Assembly: GCF_022346885.1 (NCBI RefSeq)
Contig: NZ_JAKRNK010000002.1
Location: 1,054,001 to 1,118,000, forward strand
Origin: Paenibacillus sp. ACRRX
Lineage (GTDB): Bacteria; Bacillota; Bacilli; Paenibacillales; Paenibacillaceae
Length of the DNA stretch: 64,000 nt
Direction: 5' to 3'
Below are positions 18,701 through 28,666 of the stretch, one piece after another. The notes beneath the pieces are model-generated. The model was not told the origin of the DNA, did no database searches, and was given only the letters and a program-made list of their open reading frames with translations. Numbering within the stretch: the first letter of the stretch is position 1; every line of letters begins with the position of its first letter. Position numbers and translations under genes: made by a program.

Positions 18701-19357
18701 AGAAGTCAACGCCTCTGCGGATGCATCTCCTAAACCCTGCTGTTCCGCTGCACAAGAATTAACTTCTGCCTCCGTAGCCTTCAGACGACGAGACAGCTTG
18801 CTTGCCAACTCGTCACCATATTGCTCCAGCGAAAACAGTCGCTGCAGCATTTGACGACGATCACTGCCTTTCAGCGAAAGAAATTCTGCGAACTTCCCTT
18901 GTGGCAATACTACCGCACGAGTAAAATCGTCCATTTTTAATCCGATATGGTACTCAACCATCCGAGTCACATCTGCAAGCTTGTCTGCAAGTACCGTCTC
19001 TGAATCAGATGTTATTTCAATGAACCGACTTACGGTATTGCTGACAGTAGCCTCCCCTGTCCGCTTGAACCGTCGTTCTACACGAAACATACGCGAACTC
19101 TGAACACCGTTTAATTGAAACGCAAACGAAACTGACAGTTGATCCTCTGCCTGATTCATAATCCCCTGCGTTCCGTTCGTCGCCCGTTCCACTTTGCCGT
19201 ACAGCGCCAGTGTAATGGCATCTAAAATGGTAGATTTACCACTGCCTGTAGGGCCAAATATGCCAAAAATCCCATTTTCACTCAAAGTTCGGAAGTCGAT
19301 TCGTTGTTCTTCACGATAACTTTGAAGCCCTGACAGAGCCAGTTCTATCGGCTTCAT
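15758..19357 (-). CDS. sbcC: Exonuclease subunit SbcC (Rad50-like)
   Basis: A 1199-residue SMC-like ATPase that with SbcD forms a nuclease opening hairpins and protein-blocked DNA ends. Walker A GPTGSGKS is near residue 36. Long coiled-coil arms flank the zinc hook CPVC near the middle (EPCPVCGSVDH). The C-terminal lobe has the ABC signature LSGGE, Walker B FFFLDEGFGTLD and the switch SVGVISHV. Its ATG overlaps the sbcD stop by 4 bases. It forms the tail of an addB-addA-sbcD-sbcC operon, as in Bacillus. Length is typical of Firmicute SbcC (about 1,130 residues in Bacillus). Confidence 0.96.
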   Translation of the reverse strand: MKPIELALSGLQSYREEQRIDFRTLSENGIFGIFGPTGSGKSTILDAITLALYGKVERATNGTQGIMNQAEDQLSVSFAFQLNGVQSSRMFRVERRFKRTGEATVSNTVSRFIEITSDSETVLADKLADVTRMVEYHIGLKMDDFTRAVVLPQGKFAEFLSLKGSDRRQMLQRLFSLEQYGDELASKLSRRLKATEAEVNSCAAEQQGLGDASAEALTSVESELTAAAAVAEAARAAKEAAALQYQKLAEQRDRQADRVSIANQLAQLEQQADAVTTHELQLKRSAEAELLAPYAQEAGQSQLQLLQDEAKLKQTELAAAASEEECKAAEHAANKALLAREQQEPVLLHRIEQLKQAAEWHEELVRLRQDAERTQLVLAQAQETTKKSGVEIERFTQLIDKAGTRQAELKQQLKTLDRPLAEREAFQLAWLSKERLVELQANAAQLEALNQLQANAVNTIEQEIGQEVLNIVEWGHPVPAWRQSVSWKERQWKDNGKRLLLLTDRLNGLSAWAAQHVQHRTKSLLAAELASSLTTGEPCPVCGSVDHTSNRAHVDPTPDIESYRVQRAAGEQLLEQCQQLREQVKSLLTESTVSSERCVILRQELRERLADVGSKTAALLGDKLAEQIAAGLENSNSDDTVTGGEFDNTSGIHPDAAVTVEKVKRACVILESEWASEMTTVAAGQQQYEEMSEQIEMIGTLHDQLTSELESSVGLKDSLIRQLDAHLWQLQQLSSKRESARAVHAETKVQLSVLFSRVSELSRVYEENYSQWPYEQLDELRAQWLLRDQEAEDCRQRIDRSVTYLEETQAQYRVCDLQHRQAEIQVIQSNAELQSVVRIMEDLDKRVEPWLVPGPITDQVIQAERRLTDIRANAVQLTATVEAARLAEANAKEQLALARQAYRSAVERAEQAAAKLQLQLDKTGFATAAEAEASLLPMQQRDDLQQQVKQYHERCQDLSNQLRRLDEQLQGIQISEEDWQACVETWELAQQQDEAALSSRAKAERDVEQLRSKHSRWMALEQRRSEGQSLLSRLQQLQTVFRGNAFVEYVAEEQLLQVSRAASERLKVLTKQRYSLEVDSGGGFVIRDDANGGIRRPVSTLSGGETFLTSLALALALSAQIQLRGMYPLEFFFLDEGFGTLDPELLDTVVTALEKLHTDRLSVGVISHVPELRARLPRKLVVQPAEQAGRGSRIMLESM

Positions 19358-20556
19358 GCGTCCACCTCCTCCGCATGTTCTCTCTCACCTACGAGCTCTA
19401 GGAATAGTTTGATTAATGTATCATCAGGTACTGCCCCACCTGTCTGCCTTTCGTAAAAACGACGGAACAGTTCTTGTACTGGCAGGTCGCTGCGGCGTCC
19501 AGCCTCTGCCTGAATTTCTTGCATTTCTGGATATACCGGGCGAATATGCACAATGCCAGCATGCGCTTTGCGAATATGCTGAATCTGTTCCATCGTCAAC
19601 GCTTCCTGCAAATGTAAATTCACATCCAGCCATGCATTACGATCACGCCCCTCATCCAACCATGTGCACAACTCACCATAACCACCTTTAACTTGCCAAC
19701 TGGCTAGCGGTCTTCCTGCGCTCAAATAATGTTCAACAGGCTCAGCCGCTGTAGTTCCAGGGCTAATCTCCACAATCGTTACAGACTTTGTCTGTCCCGC
19801 CTCAGAGAAGCTGTACCCAATCGGCGACCCGCTGTATCGGATAACGCCGGGTCCTTTCACCCGCTGCGGTCGATGAAGATGTCCCAAAGCAGTGTATTGG
19901 GCTCTGCTGCCTGACTCACTGCATACGTCAAAAGCACTGGGATCAACAGTGTAAGCTCCGCCTACCTGAATCGGACGTTCGGATTCACTTTCTTTGCCAC
20001 CAAGTACATACAGATGGCTCATCATCAGATTAACACTATCATTACGATAGGCTTGTGCCTGCTTTGCCAGCAATTGACCTACCCTTGCACTATATGCCGT
20101 CCGGATGGACTCTTCATCGTTGTCCACTGACAGAAGCTGCTTCAGTCTTGACTCTGAAGGATAAGACAACGCAGCGATGACAGCCTGCTCATCGGTTCTT
20201 TCTATCGGCACGAATACGGGCTGCTCTGTTGGCTGCCCTACAATCAAGATGCCTTGATGGCGCAGCAACGGCGCAGAAGCTGCCAATCTTTCCGGATGAT
20301 CATGATTGCCTGATATGATGACAATCGGACGTGTGCCACGCTTAGAAAGTCTTTCAATCGCTTCATAAAACAGCAGCTCAGCGGCAGCAGGCGGATTAAC
20401 CGAATCATATACATCACCCGCCAGTAAAATGAGGTCGATACCTTCTTCATCTGCCAAGTCTACCAATTCGTCAACAAATGCTGCCTGCTCCTCCAAACGG
20501 CTTCTCCCTTCAAGGGTACGACCGAAGTGCCAATCTGCCGTATGCAATATTCGCAT
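19354..20556 (-). CDS. sbcD: Exonuclease subunit SbcD (Mre11-like)
   Basis: A 400-residue Mn-dependent calcineurin-like nuclease. The N-terminal motifs HTADWHFG, LAGDVYD, ISGNHDH and, further on, LGHLHRPQ supply the phosphoesterase metal ligands. The C-terminal capping and SbcC-binding segment ends in a Glu-rich helix. AAGGAGG precedes the ATG. It is 30 bases downstream of addA and overlaps sbcC by 4 bases, so the complex is made stoichiometrically from one message. Confidence 0.96.
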   Translation of the reverse strand: MRILHTADWHFGRTLEGRSRLEEQAAFVDELVDLADEEGIDLILLAGDVYDSVNPPAAAELLFYEAIERLSKRGTRPIVIISGNHDHPERLAASAPLLRHQGILIVGQPTEQPVFVPIERTDEQAVIAALSYPSESRLKQLLSVDNDEESIRTAYSARVGQLLAKQAQAYRNDSVNLMMSHLYVLGGKESESERPIQVGGAYTVDPSAFDVCSESGSRAQYTALGHLHRPQRVKGPGVIRYSGSPIGYSFSEAGQTKSVTIVEISPGTTAAEPVEHYLSAGRPLASWQVKGGYGELCTWLDEGRDRNAWLDVNLHLQEALTMEQIQHIRKAHAGIVHIRPVYPEMQEIQAEAGRRSDLPVQELFRRFYERQTGGAVPDDTLIKLFLELVGEREHAEEVDA

Positions 20557-20586
20557 GTATGCATGCCTCCTTTCCTGTATCTTCTT

Positions 20587-23500
20587 CTAAAGGATGTGTG
20601 CTTCTTTGGCATCAAAAAAGTAAAGCACCTGTACATCCACCGGCCGTTTCCATATTTTCTCGATCGCTCGTGCATACAGACCAAGTTGGAAGCGATAATG
20701 GTCAACTAAAGCTTGAACTCCCCCGCGCGCAGCGCGTACACGATCTGTCTTGAAATCCAGTAAAATAAGCTTGCCTTCATGCTCAAACAAACAGTCAATT
20801 ACACCTTGTACCAGCACTGTCTCATGGTCCAGCAAGCCTGCATCATCACGAGCGGCAAAGGTTGATGTCGCAACAAAACGAAGCTTATCACCCATATCCG
20901 TTTCCACTTGGTTCATTTCGATTGCATAGGCTTCTGTTGCCGTCAATCCGTAACTGAATGGCATTTCACGATAAACCAACTTACTGCCCAGCAATCTGCG
21001 ACCCATATCATGCTCAAAAAATGCTTGTACTGCATTTGCATCTATGGCATCAGCTTGAGGTTGTGACATCAAGTCTCGCTCCACCATAACCGCAATTGTC
21101 GCCTTTATAATGTCAGTTGTCATACCTGCTTGAAGGTCCAGCGGCAAATGCTGCATCAAGAAATGATATGCCGTCCCTCTTTCAGCAGCTGTAAGCCGAG
21201 TATTCTCCATAAAGCGCGGTCGCCTTAATTGCAGCGTATATCCCGCCATTGGATCTTTCTCATCCTGCCCGTCGTCACCGACAGCCTGTACCCATGAAGA
21301 TTCTGGCCACTCCTCTTGTGTAAACAGCCGCTTCATTTCGGTAACCGATGTTTTAGCAGGTAGTAGTTCCGCAATACGATAGGGGTTGCGCCACCCTAAC
21401 CGCTCTTCTATGAAAGGCCGGAATGATGGATTCGATGGGTCTTCGACTTCAGCCCACTCATCCAACTGTACGAGTCGCTCCAACTGCTCTGCCATCACTT
21501 GGGGAAGCGTATCCTCAGCGCTTGTATCAAGCTGCAGCGCCAGTACAGATGCTGATACGATAGACAATTTCCACTGCGCTGTCTCTTCCAGCATACATTC
21601 ACCGTTCCGATTGGGAAGCCCTGCATAATTGCGCCAATCTGCTGCGGCAGCATGTCGAATGATCGCTGGACCAATCCAATCCAAGTAGGACCTGGCCCGT
21701 GCGATCATATAATCGGGAAGCAACATCTCATTAATATCAAGCGCCTCACCCCACTGGCGAATTTCTTTTACGGCATCGCTAACCGTACCGACAAGTATCA
21801 ACTTTTCTTTAGGTCTCGTTAAAGCTACATAGAGAACACGCTGCTCTTCCGCAAGCAATTCCAGCTTCATCTGTCTCCGTATTGCTAAATTAGCCAGCGT
21901 GGGATAGGTGACTCGTGTCGCCTCATCAACGTATTTCGGTCCAAATCCAAGCTGCTTGTGCATCAAGAAGGAAGCATTCAAATCCTGCTGGTTGAACATC
22001 TTGGCAAGCCCTGCAACAAATACAACAGGAAATTCCAACCCCTTACTTTTATGGATGGTCATAATACGAACGACATCCTCCTGCTCACCCAACGCTCTTG
22101 CTGTGCCTAGATCGCCGCCAGTACCACGCATACGGTCTATGAAGCGCAGAAAACGAAACAGTCCTCTTACGGAGGAAGCCTCGTATTGTCGTGCACGATC
22201 ATATAAAGCACGCAGATTAGCTTGTCTCTGCGTACCGCCAGCAAGCCCGCCAATCCATTCAAAATATCCTGTCTCGCGGTAAATTCGCCAGATCAATTCA
22301 GACAATGAGCCTTGCCGCGATTCGTTCCGCCAATTCTCCAATTGCTGTAGGAAAGAGCGAATTCGATTTCTAGTACTCATACTAAGATGTGGCTGACCCC
22401 GCGTATGTCCCGTTTCGTCATGCGGCAATGAGCCATCACCAGCCGGAGTCTCTATTGGCTCATCAGCAGCCAATTGAAGTGCGTCCGCATAAGGCATGTT
22501 TGATCCATGCAGACGAACCTGTGCCAGTTCCTCTGCTGTCAGGCCAACGATAGGTGAGCGAAGCACGCCAGCAAGCGGAATATCTTGATAAGGGTTGTCT
22601 ATTACACGAAGCAATGACACCATCACTTCAACTTCAGTAGCCTGAAAATACCCTGTACTGAACTCCGCATATGCCGGGATTCCTTCAAGTCGAAGCTCTT
22701 CTACCATTAAAGGCGCCCAGGCTGATGTAGCCCTTAACAAGATTACGACATCCCGATAGGTGACCGGACGCATACGCTGCAGCTTGCCGTCAAATATGAG
22801 ATACGGCGACTCTCCCTCATCGCCTAGCATCCGTCGAATCCGTGCAGCAATTGCACGAGCTTCTAAGCGTGCCGTTTCCAGTTCAGCGGCGTCTACAGCC
22901 GGAGCTGTCGGATGATCAGCCATCACCTCATCAACAGCCACATCGTCGTCCTCTTCATGAACAGCTTCTACCCGACTGCCCTTCTCAATGAGCAGCAGCT
23001 CTGCCGCAACGCTTTGAGGCTCTCCTGCACTGTCAGACGATTCTGGATAATATGCTGCGCCGAATTGCAGTTCAGCAGCTTGATCATACTCAAGCTCTGC
23101 CACCTGTTTGTTCATCACCTGTCTAAACAGCATATTAACCGCATCTACCACCTGTTTGCGACTCCGGAAATTGCGCGCAAGATCGATCCTCGTGCCTTCG
23201 CCTTCGCGACCTGGACGGTACGATTCATATTTGGCCAAGAACAATCCTGGCTCCGCAAGTCGGAAACGATAAATACTTTGCTTGACATCACCGACCATAA
23301 ATCGATTCCCAACACCATCACGTGTAATTAAGTTAACAATGGCTTCTTGAACCATGTTCGTATCTTGGTATTCATCCAACAAAATTTCTACAAACTGTTC
23401 CCGGTACTGCAGCGCTGCATCAGAAGGAAGCGTACGAGCTGCCGTTGAATCCTTTGTACGTAAAATTCGTAAGCAATAATGCTCCAAGTCAGAAAAATCA

Positions 23501-24783
23501 AGTAAACCCTTAGCCCGTTTGGCTAGCTCGTAACGCTCGCCAAATGCCTTAACGACACCAGCCATCTTATCCATCAGCGGGGCCATCTCATGCAGTTCCT
23601 TGAGAAATTGCGCTGGCGTCCGGCGATACAATTCCTCACGAAGCTGCTGGTACCGCGCTTTCGCCTGATCACGAAGCCGCTTCGTCTGTTCCTGCAGTGA
23701 TTTGTCATACTTATCTCCGCGACAGGCCGCCAATCTGCCGAACTCAAGCTGCTCTATACTGCCGCTCATCTCGTGCCAAGGGAGACGTTCTGCAGCTTCC
23801 ATAATGGCACGAGCAGCCTCCAATTCAGGCTGCAGCGCCGCTTGATAAGGTTCCGGCCCTCCGGGCGCTGTCGTCAGCTGTAGGGCTTGACGAAGCAGTT
23901 CTACAACTGCATTCAGACCTAGCCTTGTGTCCTTCATTACACTTTCCGCCCACGGCGTGTGGGATAATTCTTCTATTGACTGTGCTTTAAAGGACGTCAC
24001 CATACCGCTAATCCATTCATTCGGCCAAGGATGACTGTGTGAAAAATCATACAGTCGCTGAATCAGGCGAAAAGCAGCTTCATCGTTCCGTTCTCCACTA
24101 AACCAATCCACAAGTCTGCGGAACAATTCATCTTCTTCTGCATAAAGCTCTTCAAAAAGATCCTGCAGCACATCTTGCCGGATGACCTCCGTTTCGGTAG
24201 CATTCGCGACACGGAAGGCGGGGTCCAGACCTATCGTTTGGAAATATCGTTGGATCACTTCAAGACAGAATGAGTGCAGTGTTGTGATAGAAGCACGATT
24301 CAACAGTGCCAACTGCCTTTGCAAATGCTCTGATTCAGCATTGAGCTCCAGCGCTCCTTCGAGCGCAAGGCGAATACGTTCCCTCATCTCCGCCGCAGCC
24401 GCTTTGGTAAATGTGGCCACCAACAACTGATCGACATGCACAGGGTTGCTCTCATCGCTAATTTTACGAATAATACGTTCCACTAGTACTGCTGTCTTAC
24501 CTGAACCTGCCGCAGCAGCAACAAGGATATGTCGACCGCCATCAACGACAGCACGCCACTGTTCGTCTGTCCATTTGGAGCCAATCGGCTTAGGAGGAAG
24601 GCTAACAGCTATCTGCTCGTGCTCGGACTGATGAACGGCATTCTTTTGTAACTCTGCATCTGTGATAATCAGTTCCCGTACAGTCCCGACATCATTGCTG
24701 CCTCTTGTTTCAACATTTACATCTACATCGTCCAAGCGATCAAGTGACAAAGCTGCATGCCCTTGTTTATCTGTATCACTCAT
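20587..24783 (-). CDS. addA: AddAB helicase-nuclease subunit A
   Basis: A 1398-residue UvrD-type 3'-5' helicase with a C-terminal RecB-family nuclease. With AddB it resects double-strand breaks until a Chi site and loads RecA. Visible motifs: Q-motif WTDEQWRAVV, Walker A AAAAGSGKTAVL near residue 90, ILLDEYQDTN (motif II), motif VI region EEQRVLYVALTRPKEKL, and nuclease motif LLDFKTDRV near the C-terminus. About 60 extra N-terminal residues, acidic and probably disordered, precede the usual start. Its ATG overlaps the end of addB by 8 bases. Length exceeds that of B. subtilis AddA (about 1,230) mainly through this extension and Glu-rich inserts. Confidence 0.96.
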   Translation of the reverse strand: MSDTDKQGHAALSLDRLDDVDVNVETRGSNDVGTVRELIITDAELQKNAVHQSEHEQIAVSLPPKPIGSKWTDEQWRAVVDGGRHILVAAAAGSGKTAVLVERIIRKISDESNPVHVDQLLVATFTKAAAAEMRERIRLALEGALELNAESEHLQRQLALLNRASITTLHSFCLEVIQRYFQTIGLDPAFRVANATETEVIRQDVLQDLFEELYAEEDELFRRLVDWFSGERNDEAAFRLIQRLYDFSHSHPWPNEWISGMVTSFKAQSIEELSHTPWAESVMKDTRLGLNAVVELLRQALQLTTAPGGPEPYQAALQPELEAARAIMEAAERLPWHEMSGSIEQLEFGRLAACRGDKYDKSLQEQTKRLRDQAKARYQQLREELYRRTPAQFLKELHEMAPLMDKMAGVVKAFGERYELAKRAKGLLDFSDLEHYCLRILRTKDSTAARTLPSDAALQYREQFVEILLDEYQDTNMVQEAIVNLITRDGVGNRFMVGDVKQSIYRFRLAEPGLFLAKYESYRPGREGEGTRIDLARNFRSRKQVVDAVNMLFRQVMNKQVAELEYDQAAELQFGAAYYPESSDSAGEPQSVAAELLLIEKGSRVEAVHEEDDDVAVDEVMADHPTAPAVDAAELETARLEARAIAARIRRMLGDEGESPYLIFDGKLQRMRPVTYRDVVILLRATSAWAPLMVEELRLEGIPAYAEFSTGYFQATEVEVMVSLLRVIDNPYQDIPLAGVLRSPIVGLTAEELAQVRLHGSNMPYADALQLAADEPIETPAGDGSLPHDETGHTRGQPHLSMSTRNRIRSFLQQLENWRNESRQGSLSELIWRIYRETGYFEWIGGLAGGTQRQANLRALYDRARQYEASSVRGLFRFLRFIDRMRGTGGDLGTARALGEQEDVVRIMTIHKSKGLEFPVVFVAGLAKMFNQQDLNASFLMHKQLGFGPKYVDEATRVTYPTLANLAIRRQMKLELLAEEQRVLYVALTRPKEKLILVGTVSDAVKEIRQWGEALDINEMLLPDYMIARARSYLDWIGPAIIRHAAAADWRNYAGLPNRNGECMLEETAQWKLSIVSASVLALQLDTSAEDTLPQVMAEQLERLVQLDEWAEVEDPSNPSFRPFIEERLGWRNPYRIAELLPAKTSVTEMKRLFTQEEWPESSWVQAVGDDGQDEKDPMAGYTLQLRRPRFMENTRLTAAERGTAYHFLMQHLPLDLQAGMTTDIIKATIAVMVERDLMSQPQADAIDANAVQAFFEHDMGRRLLGSKLVYREMPFSYGLTATEAYAIEMNQVETDMGDKLRFVATSTFAARDDAGLLDHETVLVQGVIDCLFEHEGKLILLDFKTDRVRAARGGVQALVDHYRFQLGLYARAIEKIWKRPVDVQVLYFFDAKEAHIL

Positions 24784-27700
24784 GTTCCCTTCCCCCTTCC
24801 TGCAGCTTGATCCATACTTCTTCCTTGCTTAACTTCGGAAGCTGATTATATTGATTACCCTCTACCAGTTCATCAAATTGGCATACAGGCTTGAAATCAC
24901 AAAAATCACACGCTTTGTGTGTCCCCATCCGGTAAGGCTCAATCTGTACATCTCCTTCGGTAATCTGCGTACCGATACGCTGGATTACATTGCGTGCGGT
25001 ATGACGAAGCAGATCCCACTGCTCAGTCGTCGCGACGCTTGCATTGCTATAAAATGAGCCATCCTGCTTGACGGCTACCGGAATCACATCCGAATACCCC
25101 TTCTCTAACGGAGCATCCATCTTGGATACAACCTCGCGGTCGGCCAGCACAAGACCTTTAAGCTTGAACTTCTTCAGCAGTTGTTCATGAGCTTGGTCTT
25201 CGTCCATGCCATTGGATGCTGCAAGCAAAGGATTATGCACGTGAAAATATAACGCTCCTGCCGGAAGAGCTGTCTGCCCGATCCATTCTTCGGCATTGGT
25301 CAACAGCACATCCAAGTAAGTCAGCATCTGTAGGGACAGCCCATAATACACTTCGTGCAGCTTGAGATCTGTCGCACTAGACTTATAATCTACAAGGCGC
25401 AGCAAAATGCCCTGTTCACTATCGGCGCAGTCCACACGGTCAATTCGGCCAACAATCTCCATCGTACAACCATTAGCTAACGTAAAAATAAGCGGGGGCA
25501 GCGGCTTATCAGGGCCGAAGTCCATTTCCAATGCCAATGGTTCAAATTCTCCGCGCTTTGAATGTTCGCCGATTACCGATGCTGCCCGGCTGACGATCTG
25601 CTTCAACTTACGAGAAATATGCTGATATCGCTTCGTGCTGAGCAGAATTTCCCCTTGCAGGCGCGGTGCCAGGATGTCTACAATTCGATCTGCCTCTGCT
25701 CGACACTCATCGGGTGTTAAAGCCGCCCAAGTACGGCCGTCTGACTTTAAGTCGGTTGCGAAACGGCTTAATGCCGCATGGAACAATTGACCAATATCAG
25801 GTGCCTCTAAACGATATAACTGCCGTTCCTTCAGCTTTAAACCGTGCGAAGCAAAATGGGAAAATGGACAAGCAACAAAACGTTCCATACGTGACACGCT
25901 CGTCCGCAGCTTCTTGCCATACAGCATCCGACTTGTTGATTGTTCTAATGGCTGTACCTGATTTCGGTACACAAGCGAACCCACCAGCGTGCTTAAGCGG
26001 TCATGCCATCTGGGATTGGATTGAAACCAGCGATAAACCTCCCACCAGACAGGTGCAATCTCCCGCCCACGCCTCCATTCGCGCAGTTGAGCAATCAAAT
26101 GCCGCAGCGCAGTCTCTGGATGCGATACATATGCGAACTGCTCTGATTCAGACATAAATTCATTAGGCTCCGTCATGAGAAGCTGCTCCTGTACATGCGG
26201 AAACATCGTACGCAGCATACGGATAACTTCTGACGGAATCAGTGATTTTCCTTCCTCATCAGCAAGTGCATAACTCACCCACAGACTGCTGCACGGAGCA
26301 GACAACGCATTATAGATCAGGAATCGCTCGTCAAGCAGCTTGCGCCGTATGCCGGGGGCTAATTCCATTCCCATGTCAAGCAATACGTCACGCTCATGTT
26401 CCGTCAGCACCCCTTCTTCGAGTGGTCGCGCCGGAATAACGCCATCATTTACTCCTAACATGTACAAATGATGAATCTGACCTGACCTCGTACGGTCCAT
26501 CGTTGCAATCAGCACTTGATCAAGTGCTGGCGGCACAAGTGCAAGCTTAACGCTCTCGAACCCAGTCTCGAGCATCCCAGCAAAGCTTTCGATCGACATC
26601 TTTTCATCCCCGACCATCTCAACCATCTGGTCAAGAATATCCAGTACCGCTCCCCACATTTGACGATGCTCACGTGAACGCTGCACGTCACCGTTCAGAA
26701 GTGCTTCTGTGCTCATACGTTCCAATTGTTGCGGAACTTGCAAGTTCATCCAGAACTGATACAAGCCCTCGCACATACGGCGCACATTTTGCGCACGAGC
26801 CAATGTATGCTGCAGGTCAGCAACAGGCTCAGCGATCAACTGACGACACTGTTCAACCCAAGCCGGAGCCTGTTTTGCCGATATATCAAGGTCATCGTGT
26901 TCTTCCAATGACAGAGAAGGCACTGTGGGCCAAGGCCTGCCATTTGTCCAACGTGACCCTTCGATACCTGTGGCCAGTACATAATTCTCAAACCGATCCA
27001 GATTGGCCCTAGTAATCGAACCATCCTCCGGAAGAATAAACTCAGTCTTTACAAAACGAAATACAGCATCCGCACGCCAATATCCAAGCATAATATCCAG
27101 TGCAGCACGAGTCATCTCTACGAACGGATGATGCAGAACGCCACGCTTTTGATCCATAAAAAAAGGAATATCCGCATCGGTAAAAACAGTCTGGATCAGT
27201 TCTGCATAATTCCCAATATTACGCACCATTATAGCCATATCCCGCCATCTAGTTTCGCCGCCGCGAACGCGACGCAGCATGTCCCGCGCCACTGCTTCAA
27301 CTTCCGTACGACGGTTTACGGCGGCATGCACCGATATCGCTTGCTGTTCCTCTAGTTGCGTTGTTGCCTCCTGCCATGGCCTGCGCCGTTCAAAGCTGCG
27401 TTCCAAGTGAGCTAACATCGGCACTGAATTAAAACGCGGCAGCCTTCTGCCTTCCGCTTCTCGGAGCCAGACCACGTCGTTAATGGGCACACTTAATGTG
27501 TCAGCCATATCCTGCAATTTGCAATAAGTCGTTGCTGTAGGATGGAACAAGTTCAGTTCTTGTGGAAGCTCTCCACGTTCGTAAGGGCGATCTAGCGTTA
27601 ATGTCAGATGAACTTGCTTCGCATGAAGTAAAAGTGCTGCTAATACAGACAGCTCTTGTGGCGTAAAACCATGAAAGCCGTCTATCCATATTTCTGCTTC

Positions 27701-28297
27701 ACGAATATAAGCTGACTGAGGCACGTTCTCTGCAAGACGCATCAGTACATCTTCGCCATCCAAATAGTGATGAGCCAACTCCGCTTCAAATTCATGCATC
27801 ACACCCGCAATATCATGCAGCTTTGCGGAGAGCAGGGGATGCCCGCTTGTCCCGCTTAACAAAGACAATTGCTCCTCTACGTCTGCAGTTTGAATGCGGT
27901 AACGTTTCATCTCATCAAATAACGAGTTTAACTTATCAATGAAGCCGAACTGCTCAGAAGCTCCCGCAAACAAGGGTAGGTCCTGTTTATGCCGCTGTAA
28001 TATTTTATACAGCAGCATTTTCTTGCCTTCCTCGTTAATTGGGGTTAATGAGGCCCCGCCTGTTTCCTGCATCACTCGATAGGCCAACCGCCGAAAGCTA
28101 AATACTTGAGCACGCAGCAAGCCATTCAGTCCTTCTGACTTCACAAGCGTATGCTCCATTTGGAAAGTTCCTTGTTCGGGTACTAGCAAAATAAGCGGTG
28201 GACCTTCCGGAGATGCGCTCAATCGCTCGCGCAGTCTGTTCAGTACAGCAGTGGTCTTGCCGCTGCCTGATCTGCCGATCATAAATGTTAATGCCAT
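24776..28297 (-). CDS. addB: AddAB helicase-nuclease subunit B
   Basis: An 1173-residue partner of AddA with an inactivated helicase core and an active 5'-strand nuclease. Walker A GRSGSGKTT is near residue 8. The C-terminal nuclease has LRLVDYKSS. An iron-sulfur cluster is formed by one cysteine at FVACPFSH and three at CDFCDFKPVC. Start ATG 28297 (MALTFMIGRSGSGKT) has GGAGAGGGAG at proper spacing; ATG 28315 is 6 codons upstream in frame and less well placed. It is the first gene of the addB-addA-sbcD-sbcC operon. Confidence 0.95.
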   Translation of the reverse strand: MALTFMIGRSGSGKTTAVLNRLRERLSASPEGPPLILLVPEQGTFQMEHTLVKSEGLNGLLRAQVFSFRRLAYRVMQETGGASLTPINEEGKKMLLYKILQRHKQDLPLFAGASEQFGFIDKLNSLFDEMKRYRIQTADVEEQLSLLSGTSGHPLLSAKLHDIAGVMHEFEAELAHHYLDGEDVLMRLAENVPQSAYIREAEIWIDGFHGFTPQELSVLAALLLHAKQVHLTLTLDRPYERGELPQELNLFHPTATTYCKLQDMADTLSVPINDVVWLREAEGRRLPRFNSVPMLAHLERSFERRRPWQEATTQLEEQQAISVHAAVNRRTEVEAVARDMLRRVRGGETRWRDMAIMVRNIGNYAELIQTVFTDADIPFFMDQKRGVLHHPFVEMTRAALDIMLGYWRADAVFRFVKTEFILPEDGSITRANLDRFENYVLATGIEGSRWTNGRPWPTVPSLSLEEHDDLDISAKQAPAWVEQCRQLIAEPVADLQHTLARAQNVRRMCEGLYQFWMNLQVPQQLERMSTEALLNGDVQRSREHRQMWGAVLDILDQMVEMVGDEKMSIESFAGMLETGFESVKLALVPPALDQVLIATMDRTRSGQIHHLYMLGVNDGVIPARPLEEGVLTEHERDVLLDMGMELAPGIRRKLLDERFLIYNALSAPCSSLWVSYALADEEGKSLIPSEVIRMLRTMFPHVQEQLLMTEPNEFMSESEQFAYVSHPETALRHLIAQLREWRRGREIAPVWWEVYRWFQSNPRWHDRLSTLVGSLVYRNQVQPLEQSTSRMLYGKKLRTSVSRMERFVACPFSHFASHGLKLKERQLYRLEAPDIGQLFHAALSRFATDLKSDGRTWAALTPDECRAEADRIVDILAPRLQGEILLSTKRYQHISRKLKQIVSRAASVIGEHSKRGEFEPLALEMDFGPDKPLPPLIFTLANGCTMEIVGRIDRVDCADSEQGILLRLVDYKSSATDLKLHEVYYGLSLQMLTYLDVLLTNAEEWIGQTALPAGALYFHVHNPLLAASNGMDEDQAHEQLLKKFKLKGLVLADREVVSKMDAPLEKGYSDVIPVAVKQDGSFYSNASVATTEQWDLLRHTARNVIQRIGTQITEGDVQIEPYRMGTHKACDFCDFKPVCQFDELVEGNQYNQLPKLSKEEVWIKLQEGGREHE

Positions 28298-28428
28298 CGC
28301 CATCTCCCTCTCCATTTTCCTCTATTGTTATATATAAATGGTTCATGAATAATTTTTTGGTTCTACACGATACCAATAAATAACACACTTTGTTATGCAC
28401 AGCGCTCACCATCTGCCTGTTAGGTACC

Positions 28429-28437
28429 ATTATAACA
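28429..28437 (-). promoter_or_regulatory. Extended -10 promoter candidate for addB operon
   Basis: TGTTATAAT on the minus strand (TATAAT at 28429-28434), about 130 bases upstream of the addB start. No strong -35 box at 17 bases. Apart from this and the rlmI terminator, nothing else was recognised in 28316-28666. Confidence 0.45.
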
Positions 28438-28550
28438 TGACAATTATAAGAACACTCGTTTGTAAAGATTGCCGCAGCATGCAAGATTAGAGAACGAACA
28501 GCGTATCGAATTTGACTTCTTTCACCTGTTGTTGTGAGCCCGCACGACAT

Positions 28551-28595
28551 AAAAAAGCCATCCATAGATAGTGAAATCCTCTACCCTTGGATGGC
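28551..28595 (-). terminator. Terminator of the rRNA methyltransferase gene
   Basis: GCCATCCA (28557-28564) pairs perfectly with TGGATGGC (28588-28595), followed on the minus strand by TTTTTT. It lies 70 bases after the stop at 28667. Confidence 0.85.
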
Positions 28596-28666
28596 GCTCA
28601 GGCGCTTAAGCCAGTGCTTAGCAGCCAAATTTATAAAAATAAAGTTTATTTGTTCCTGTTATTTTT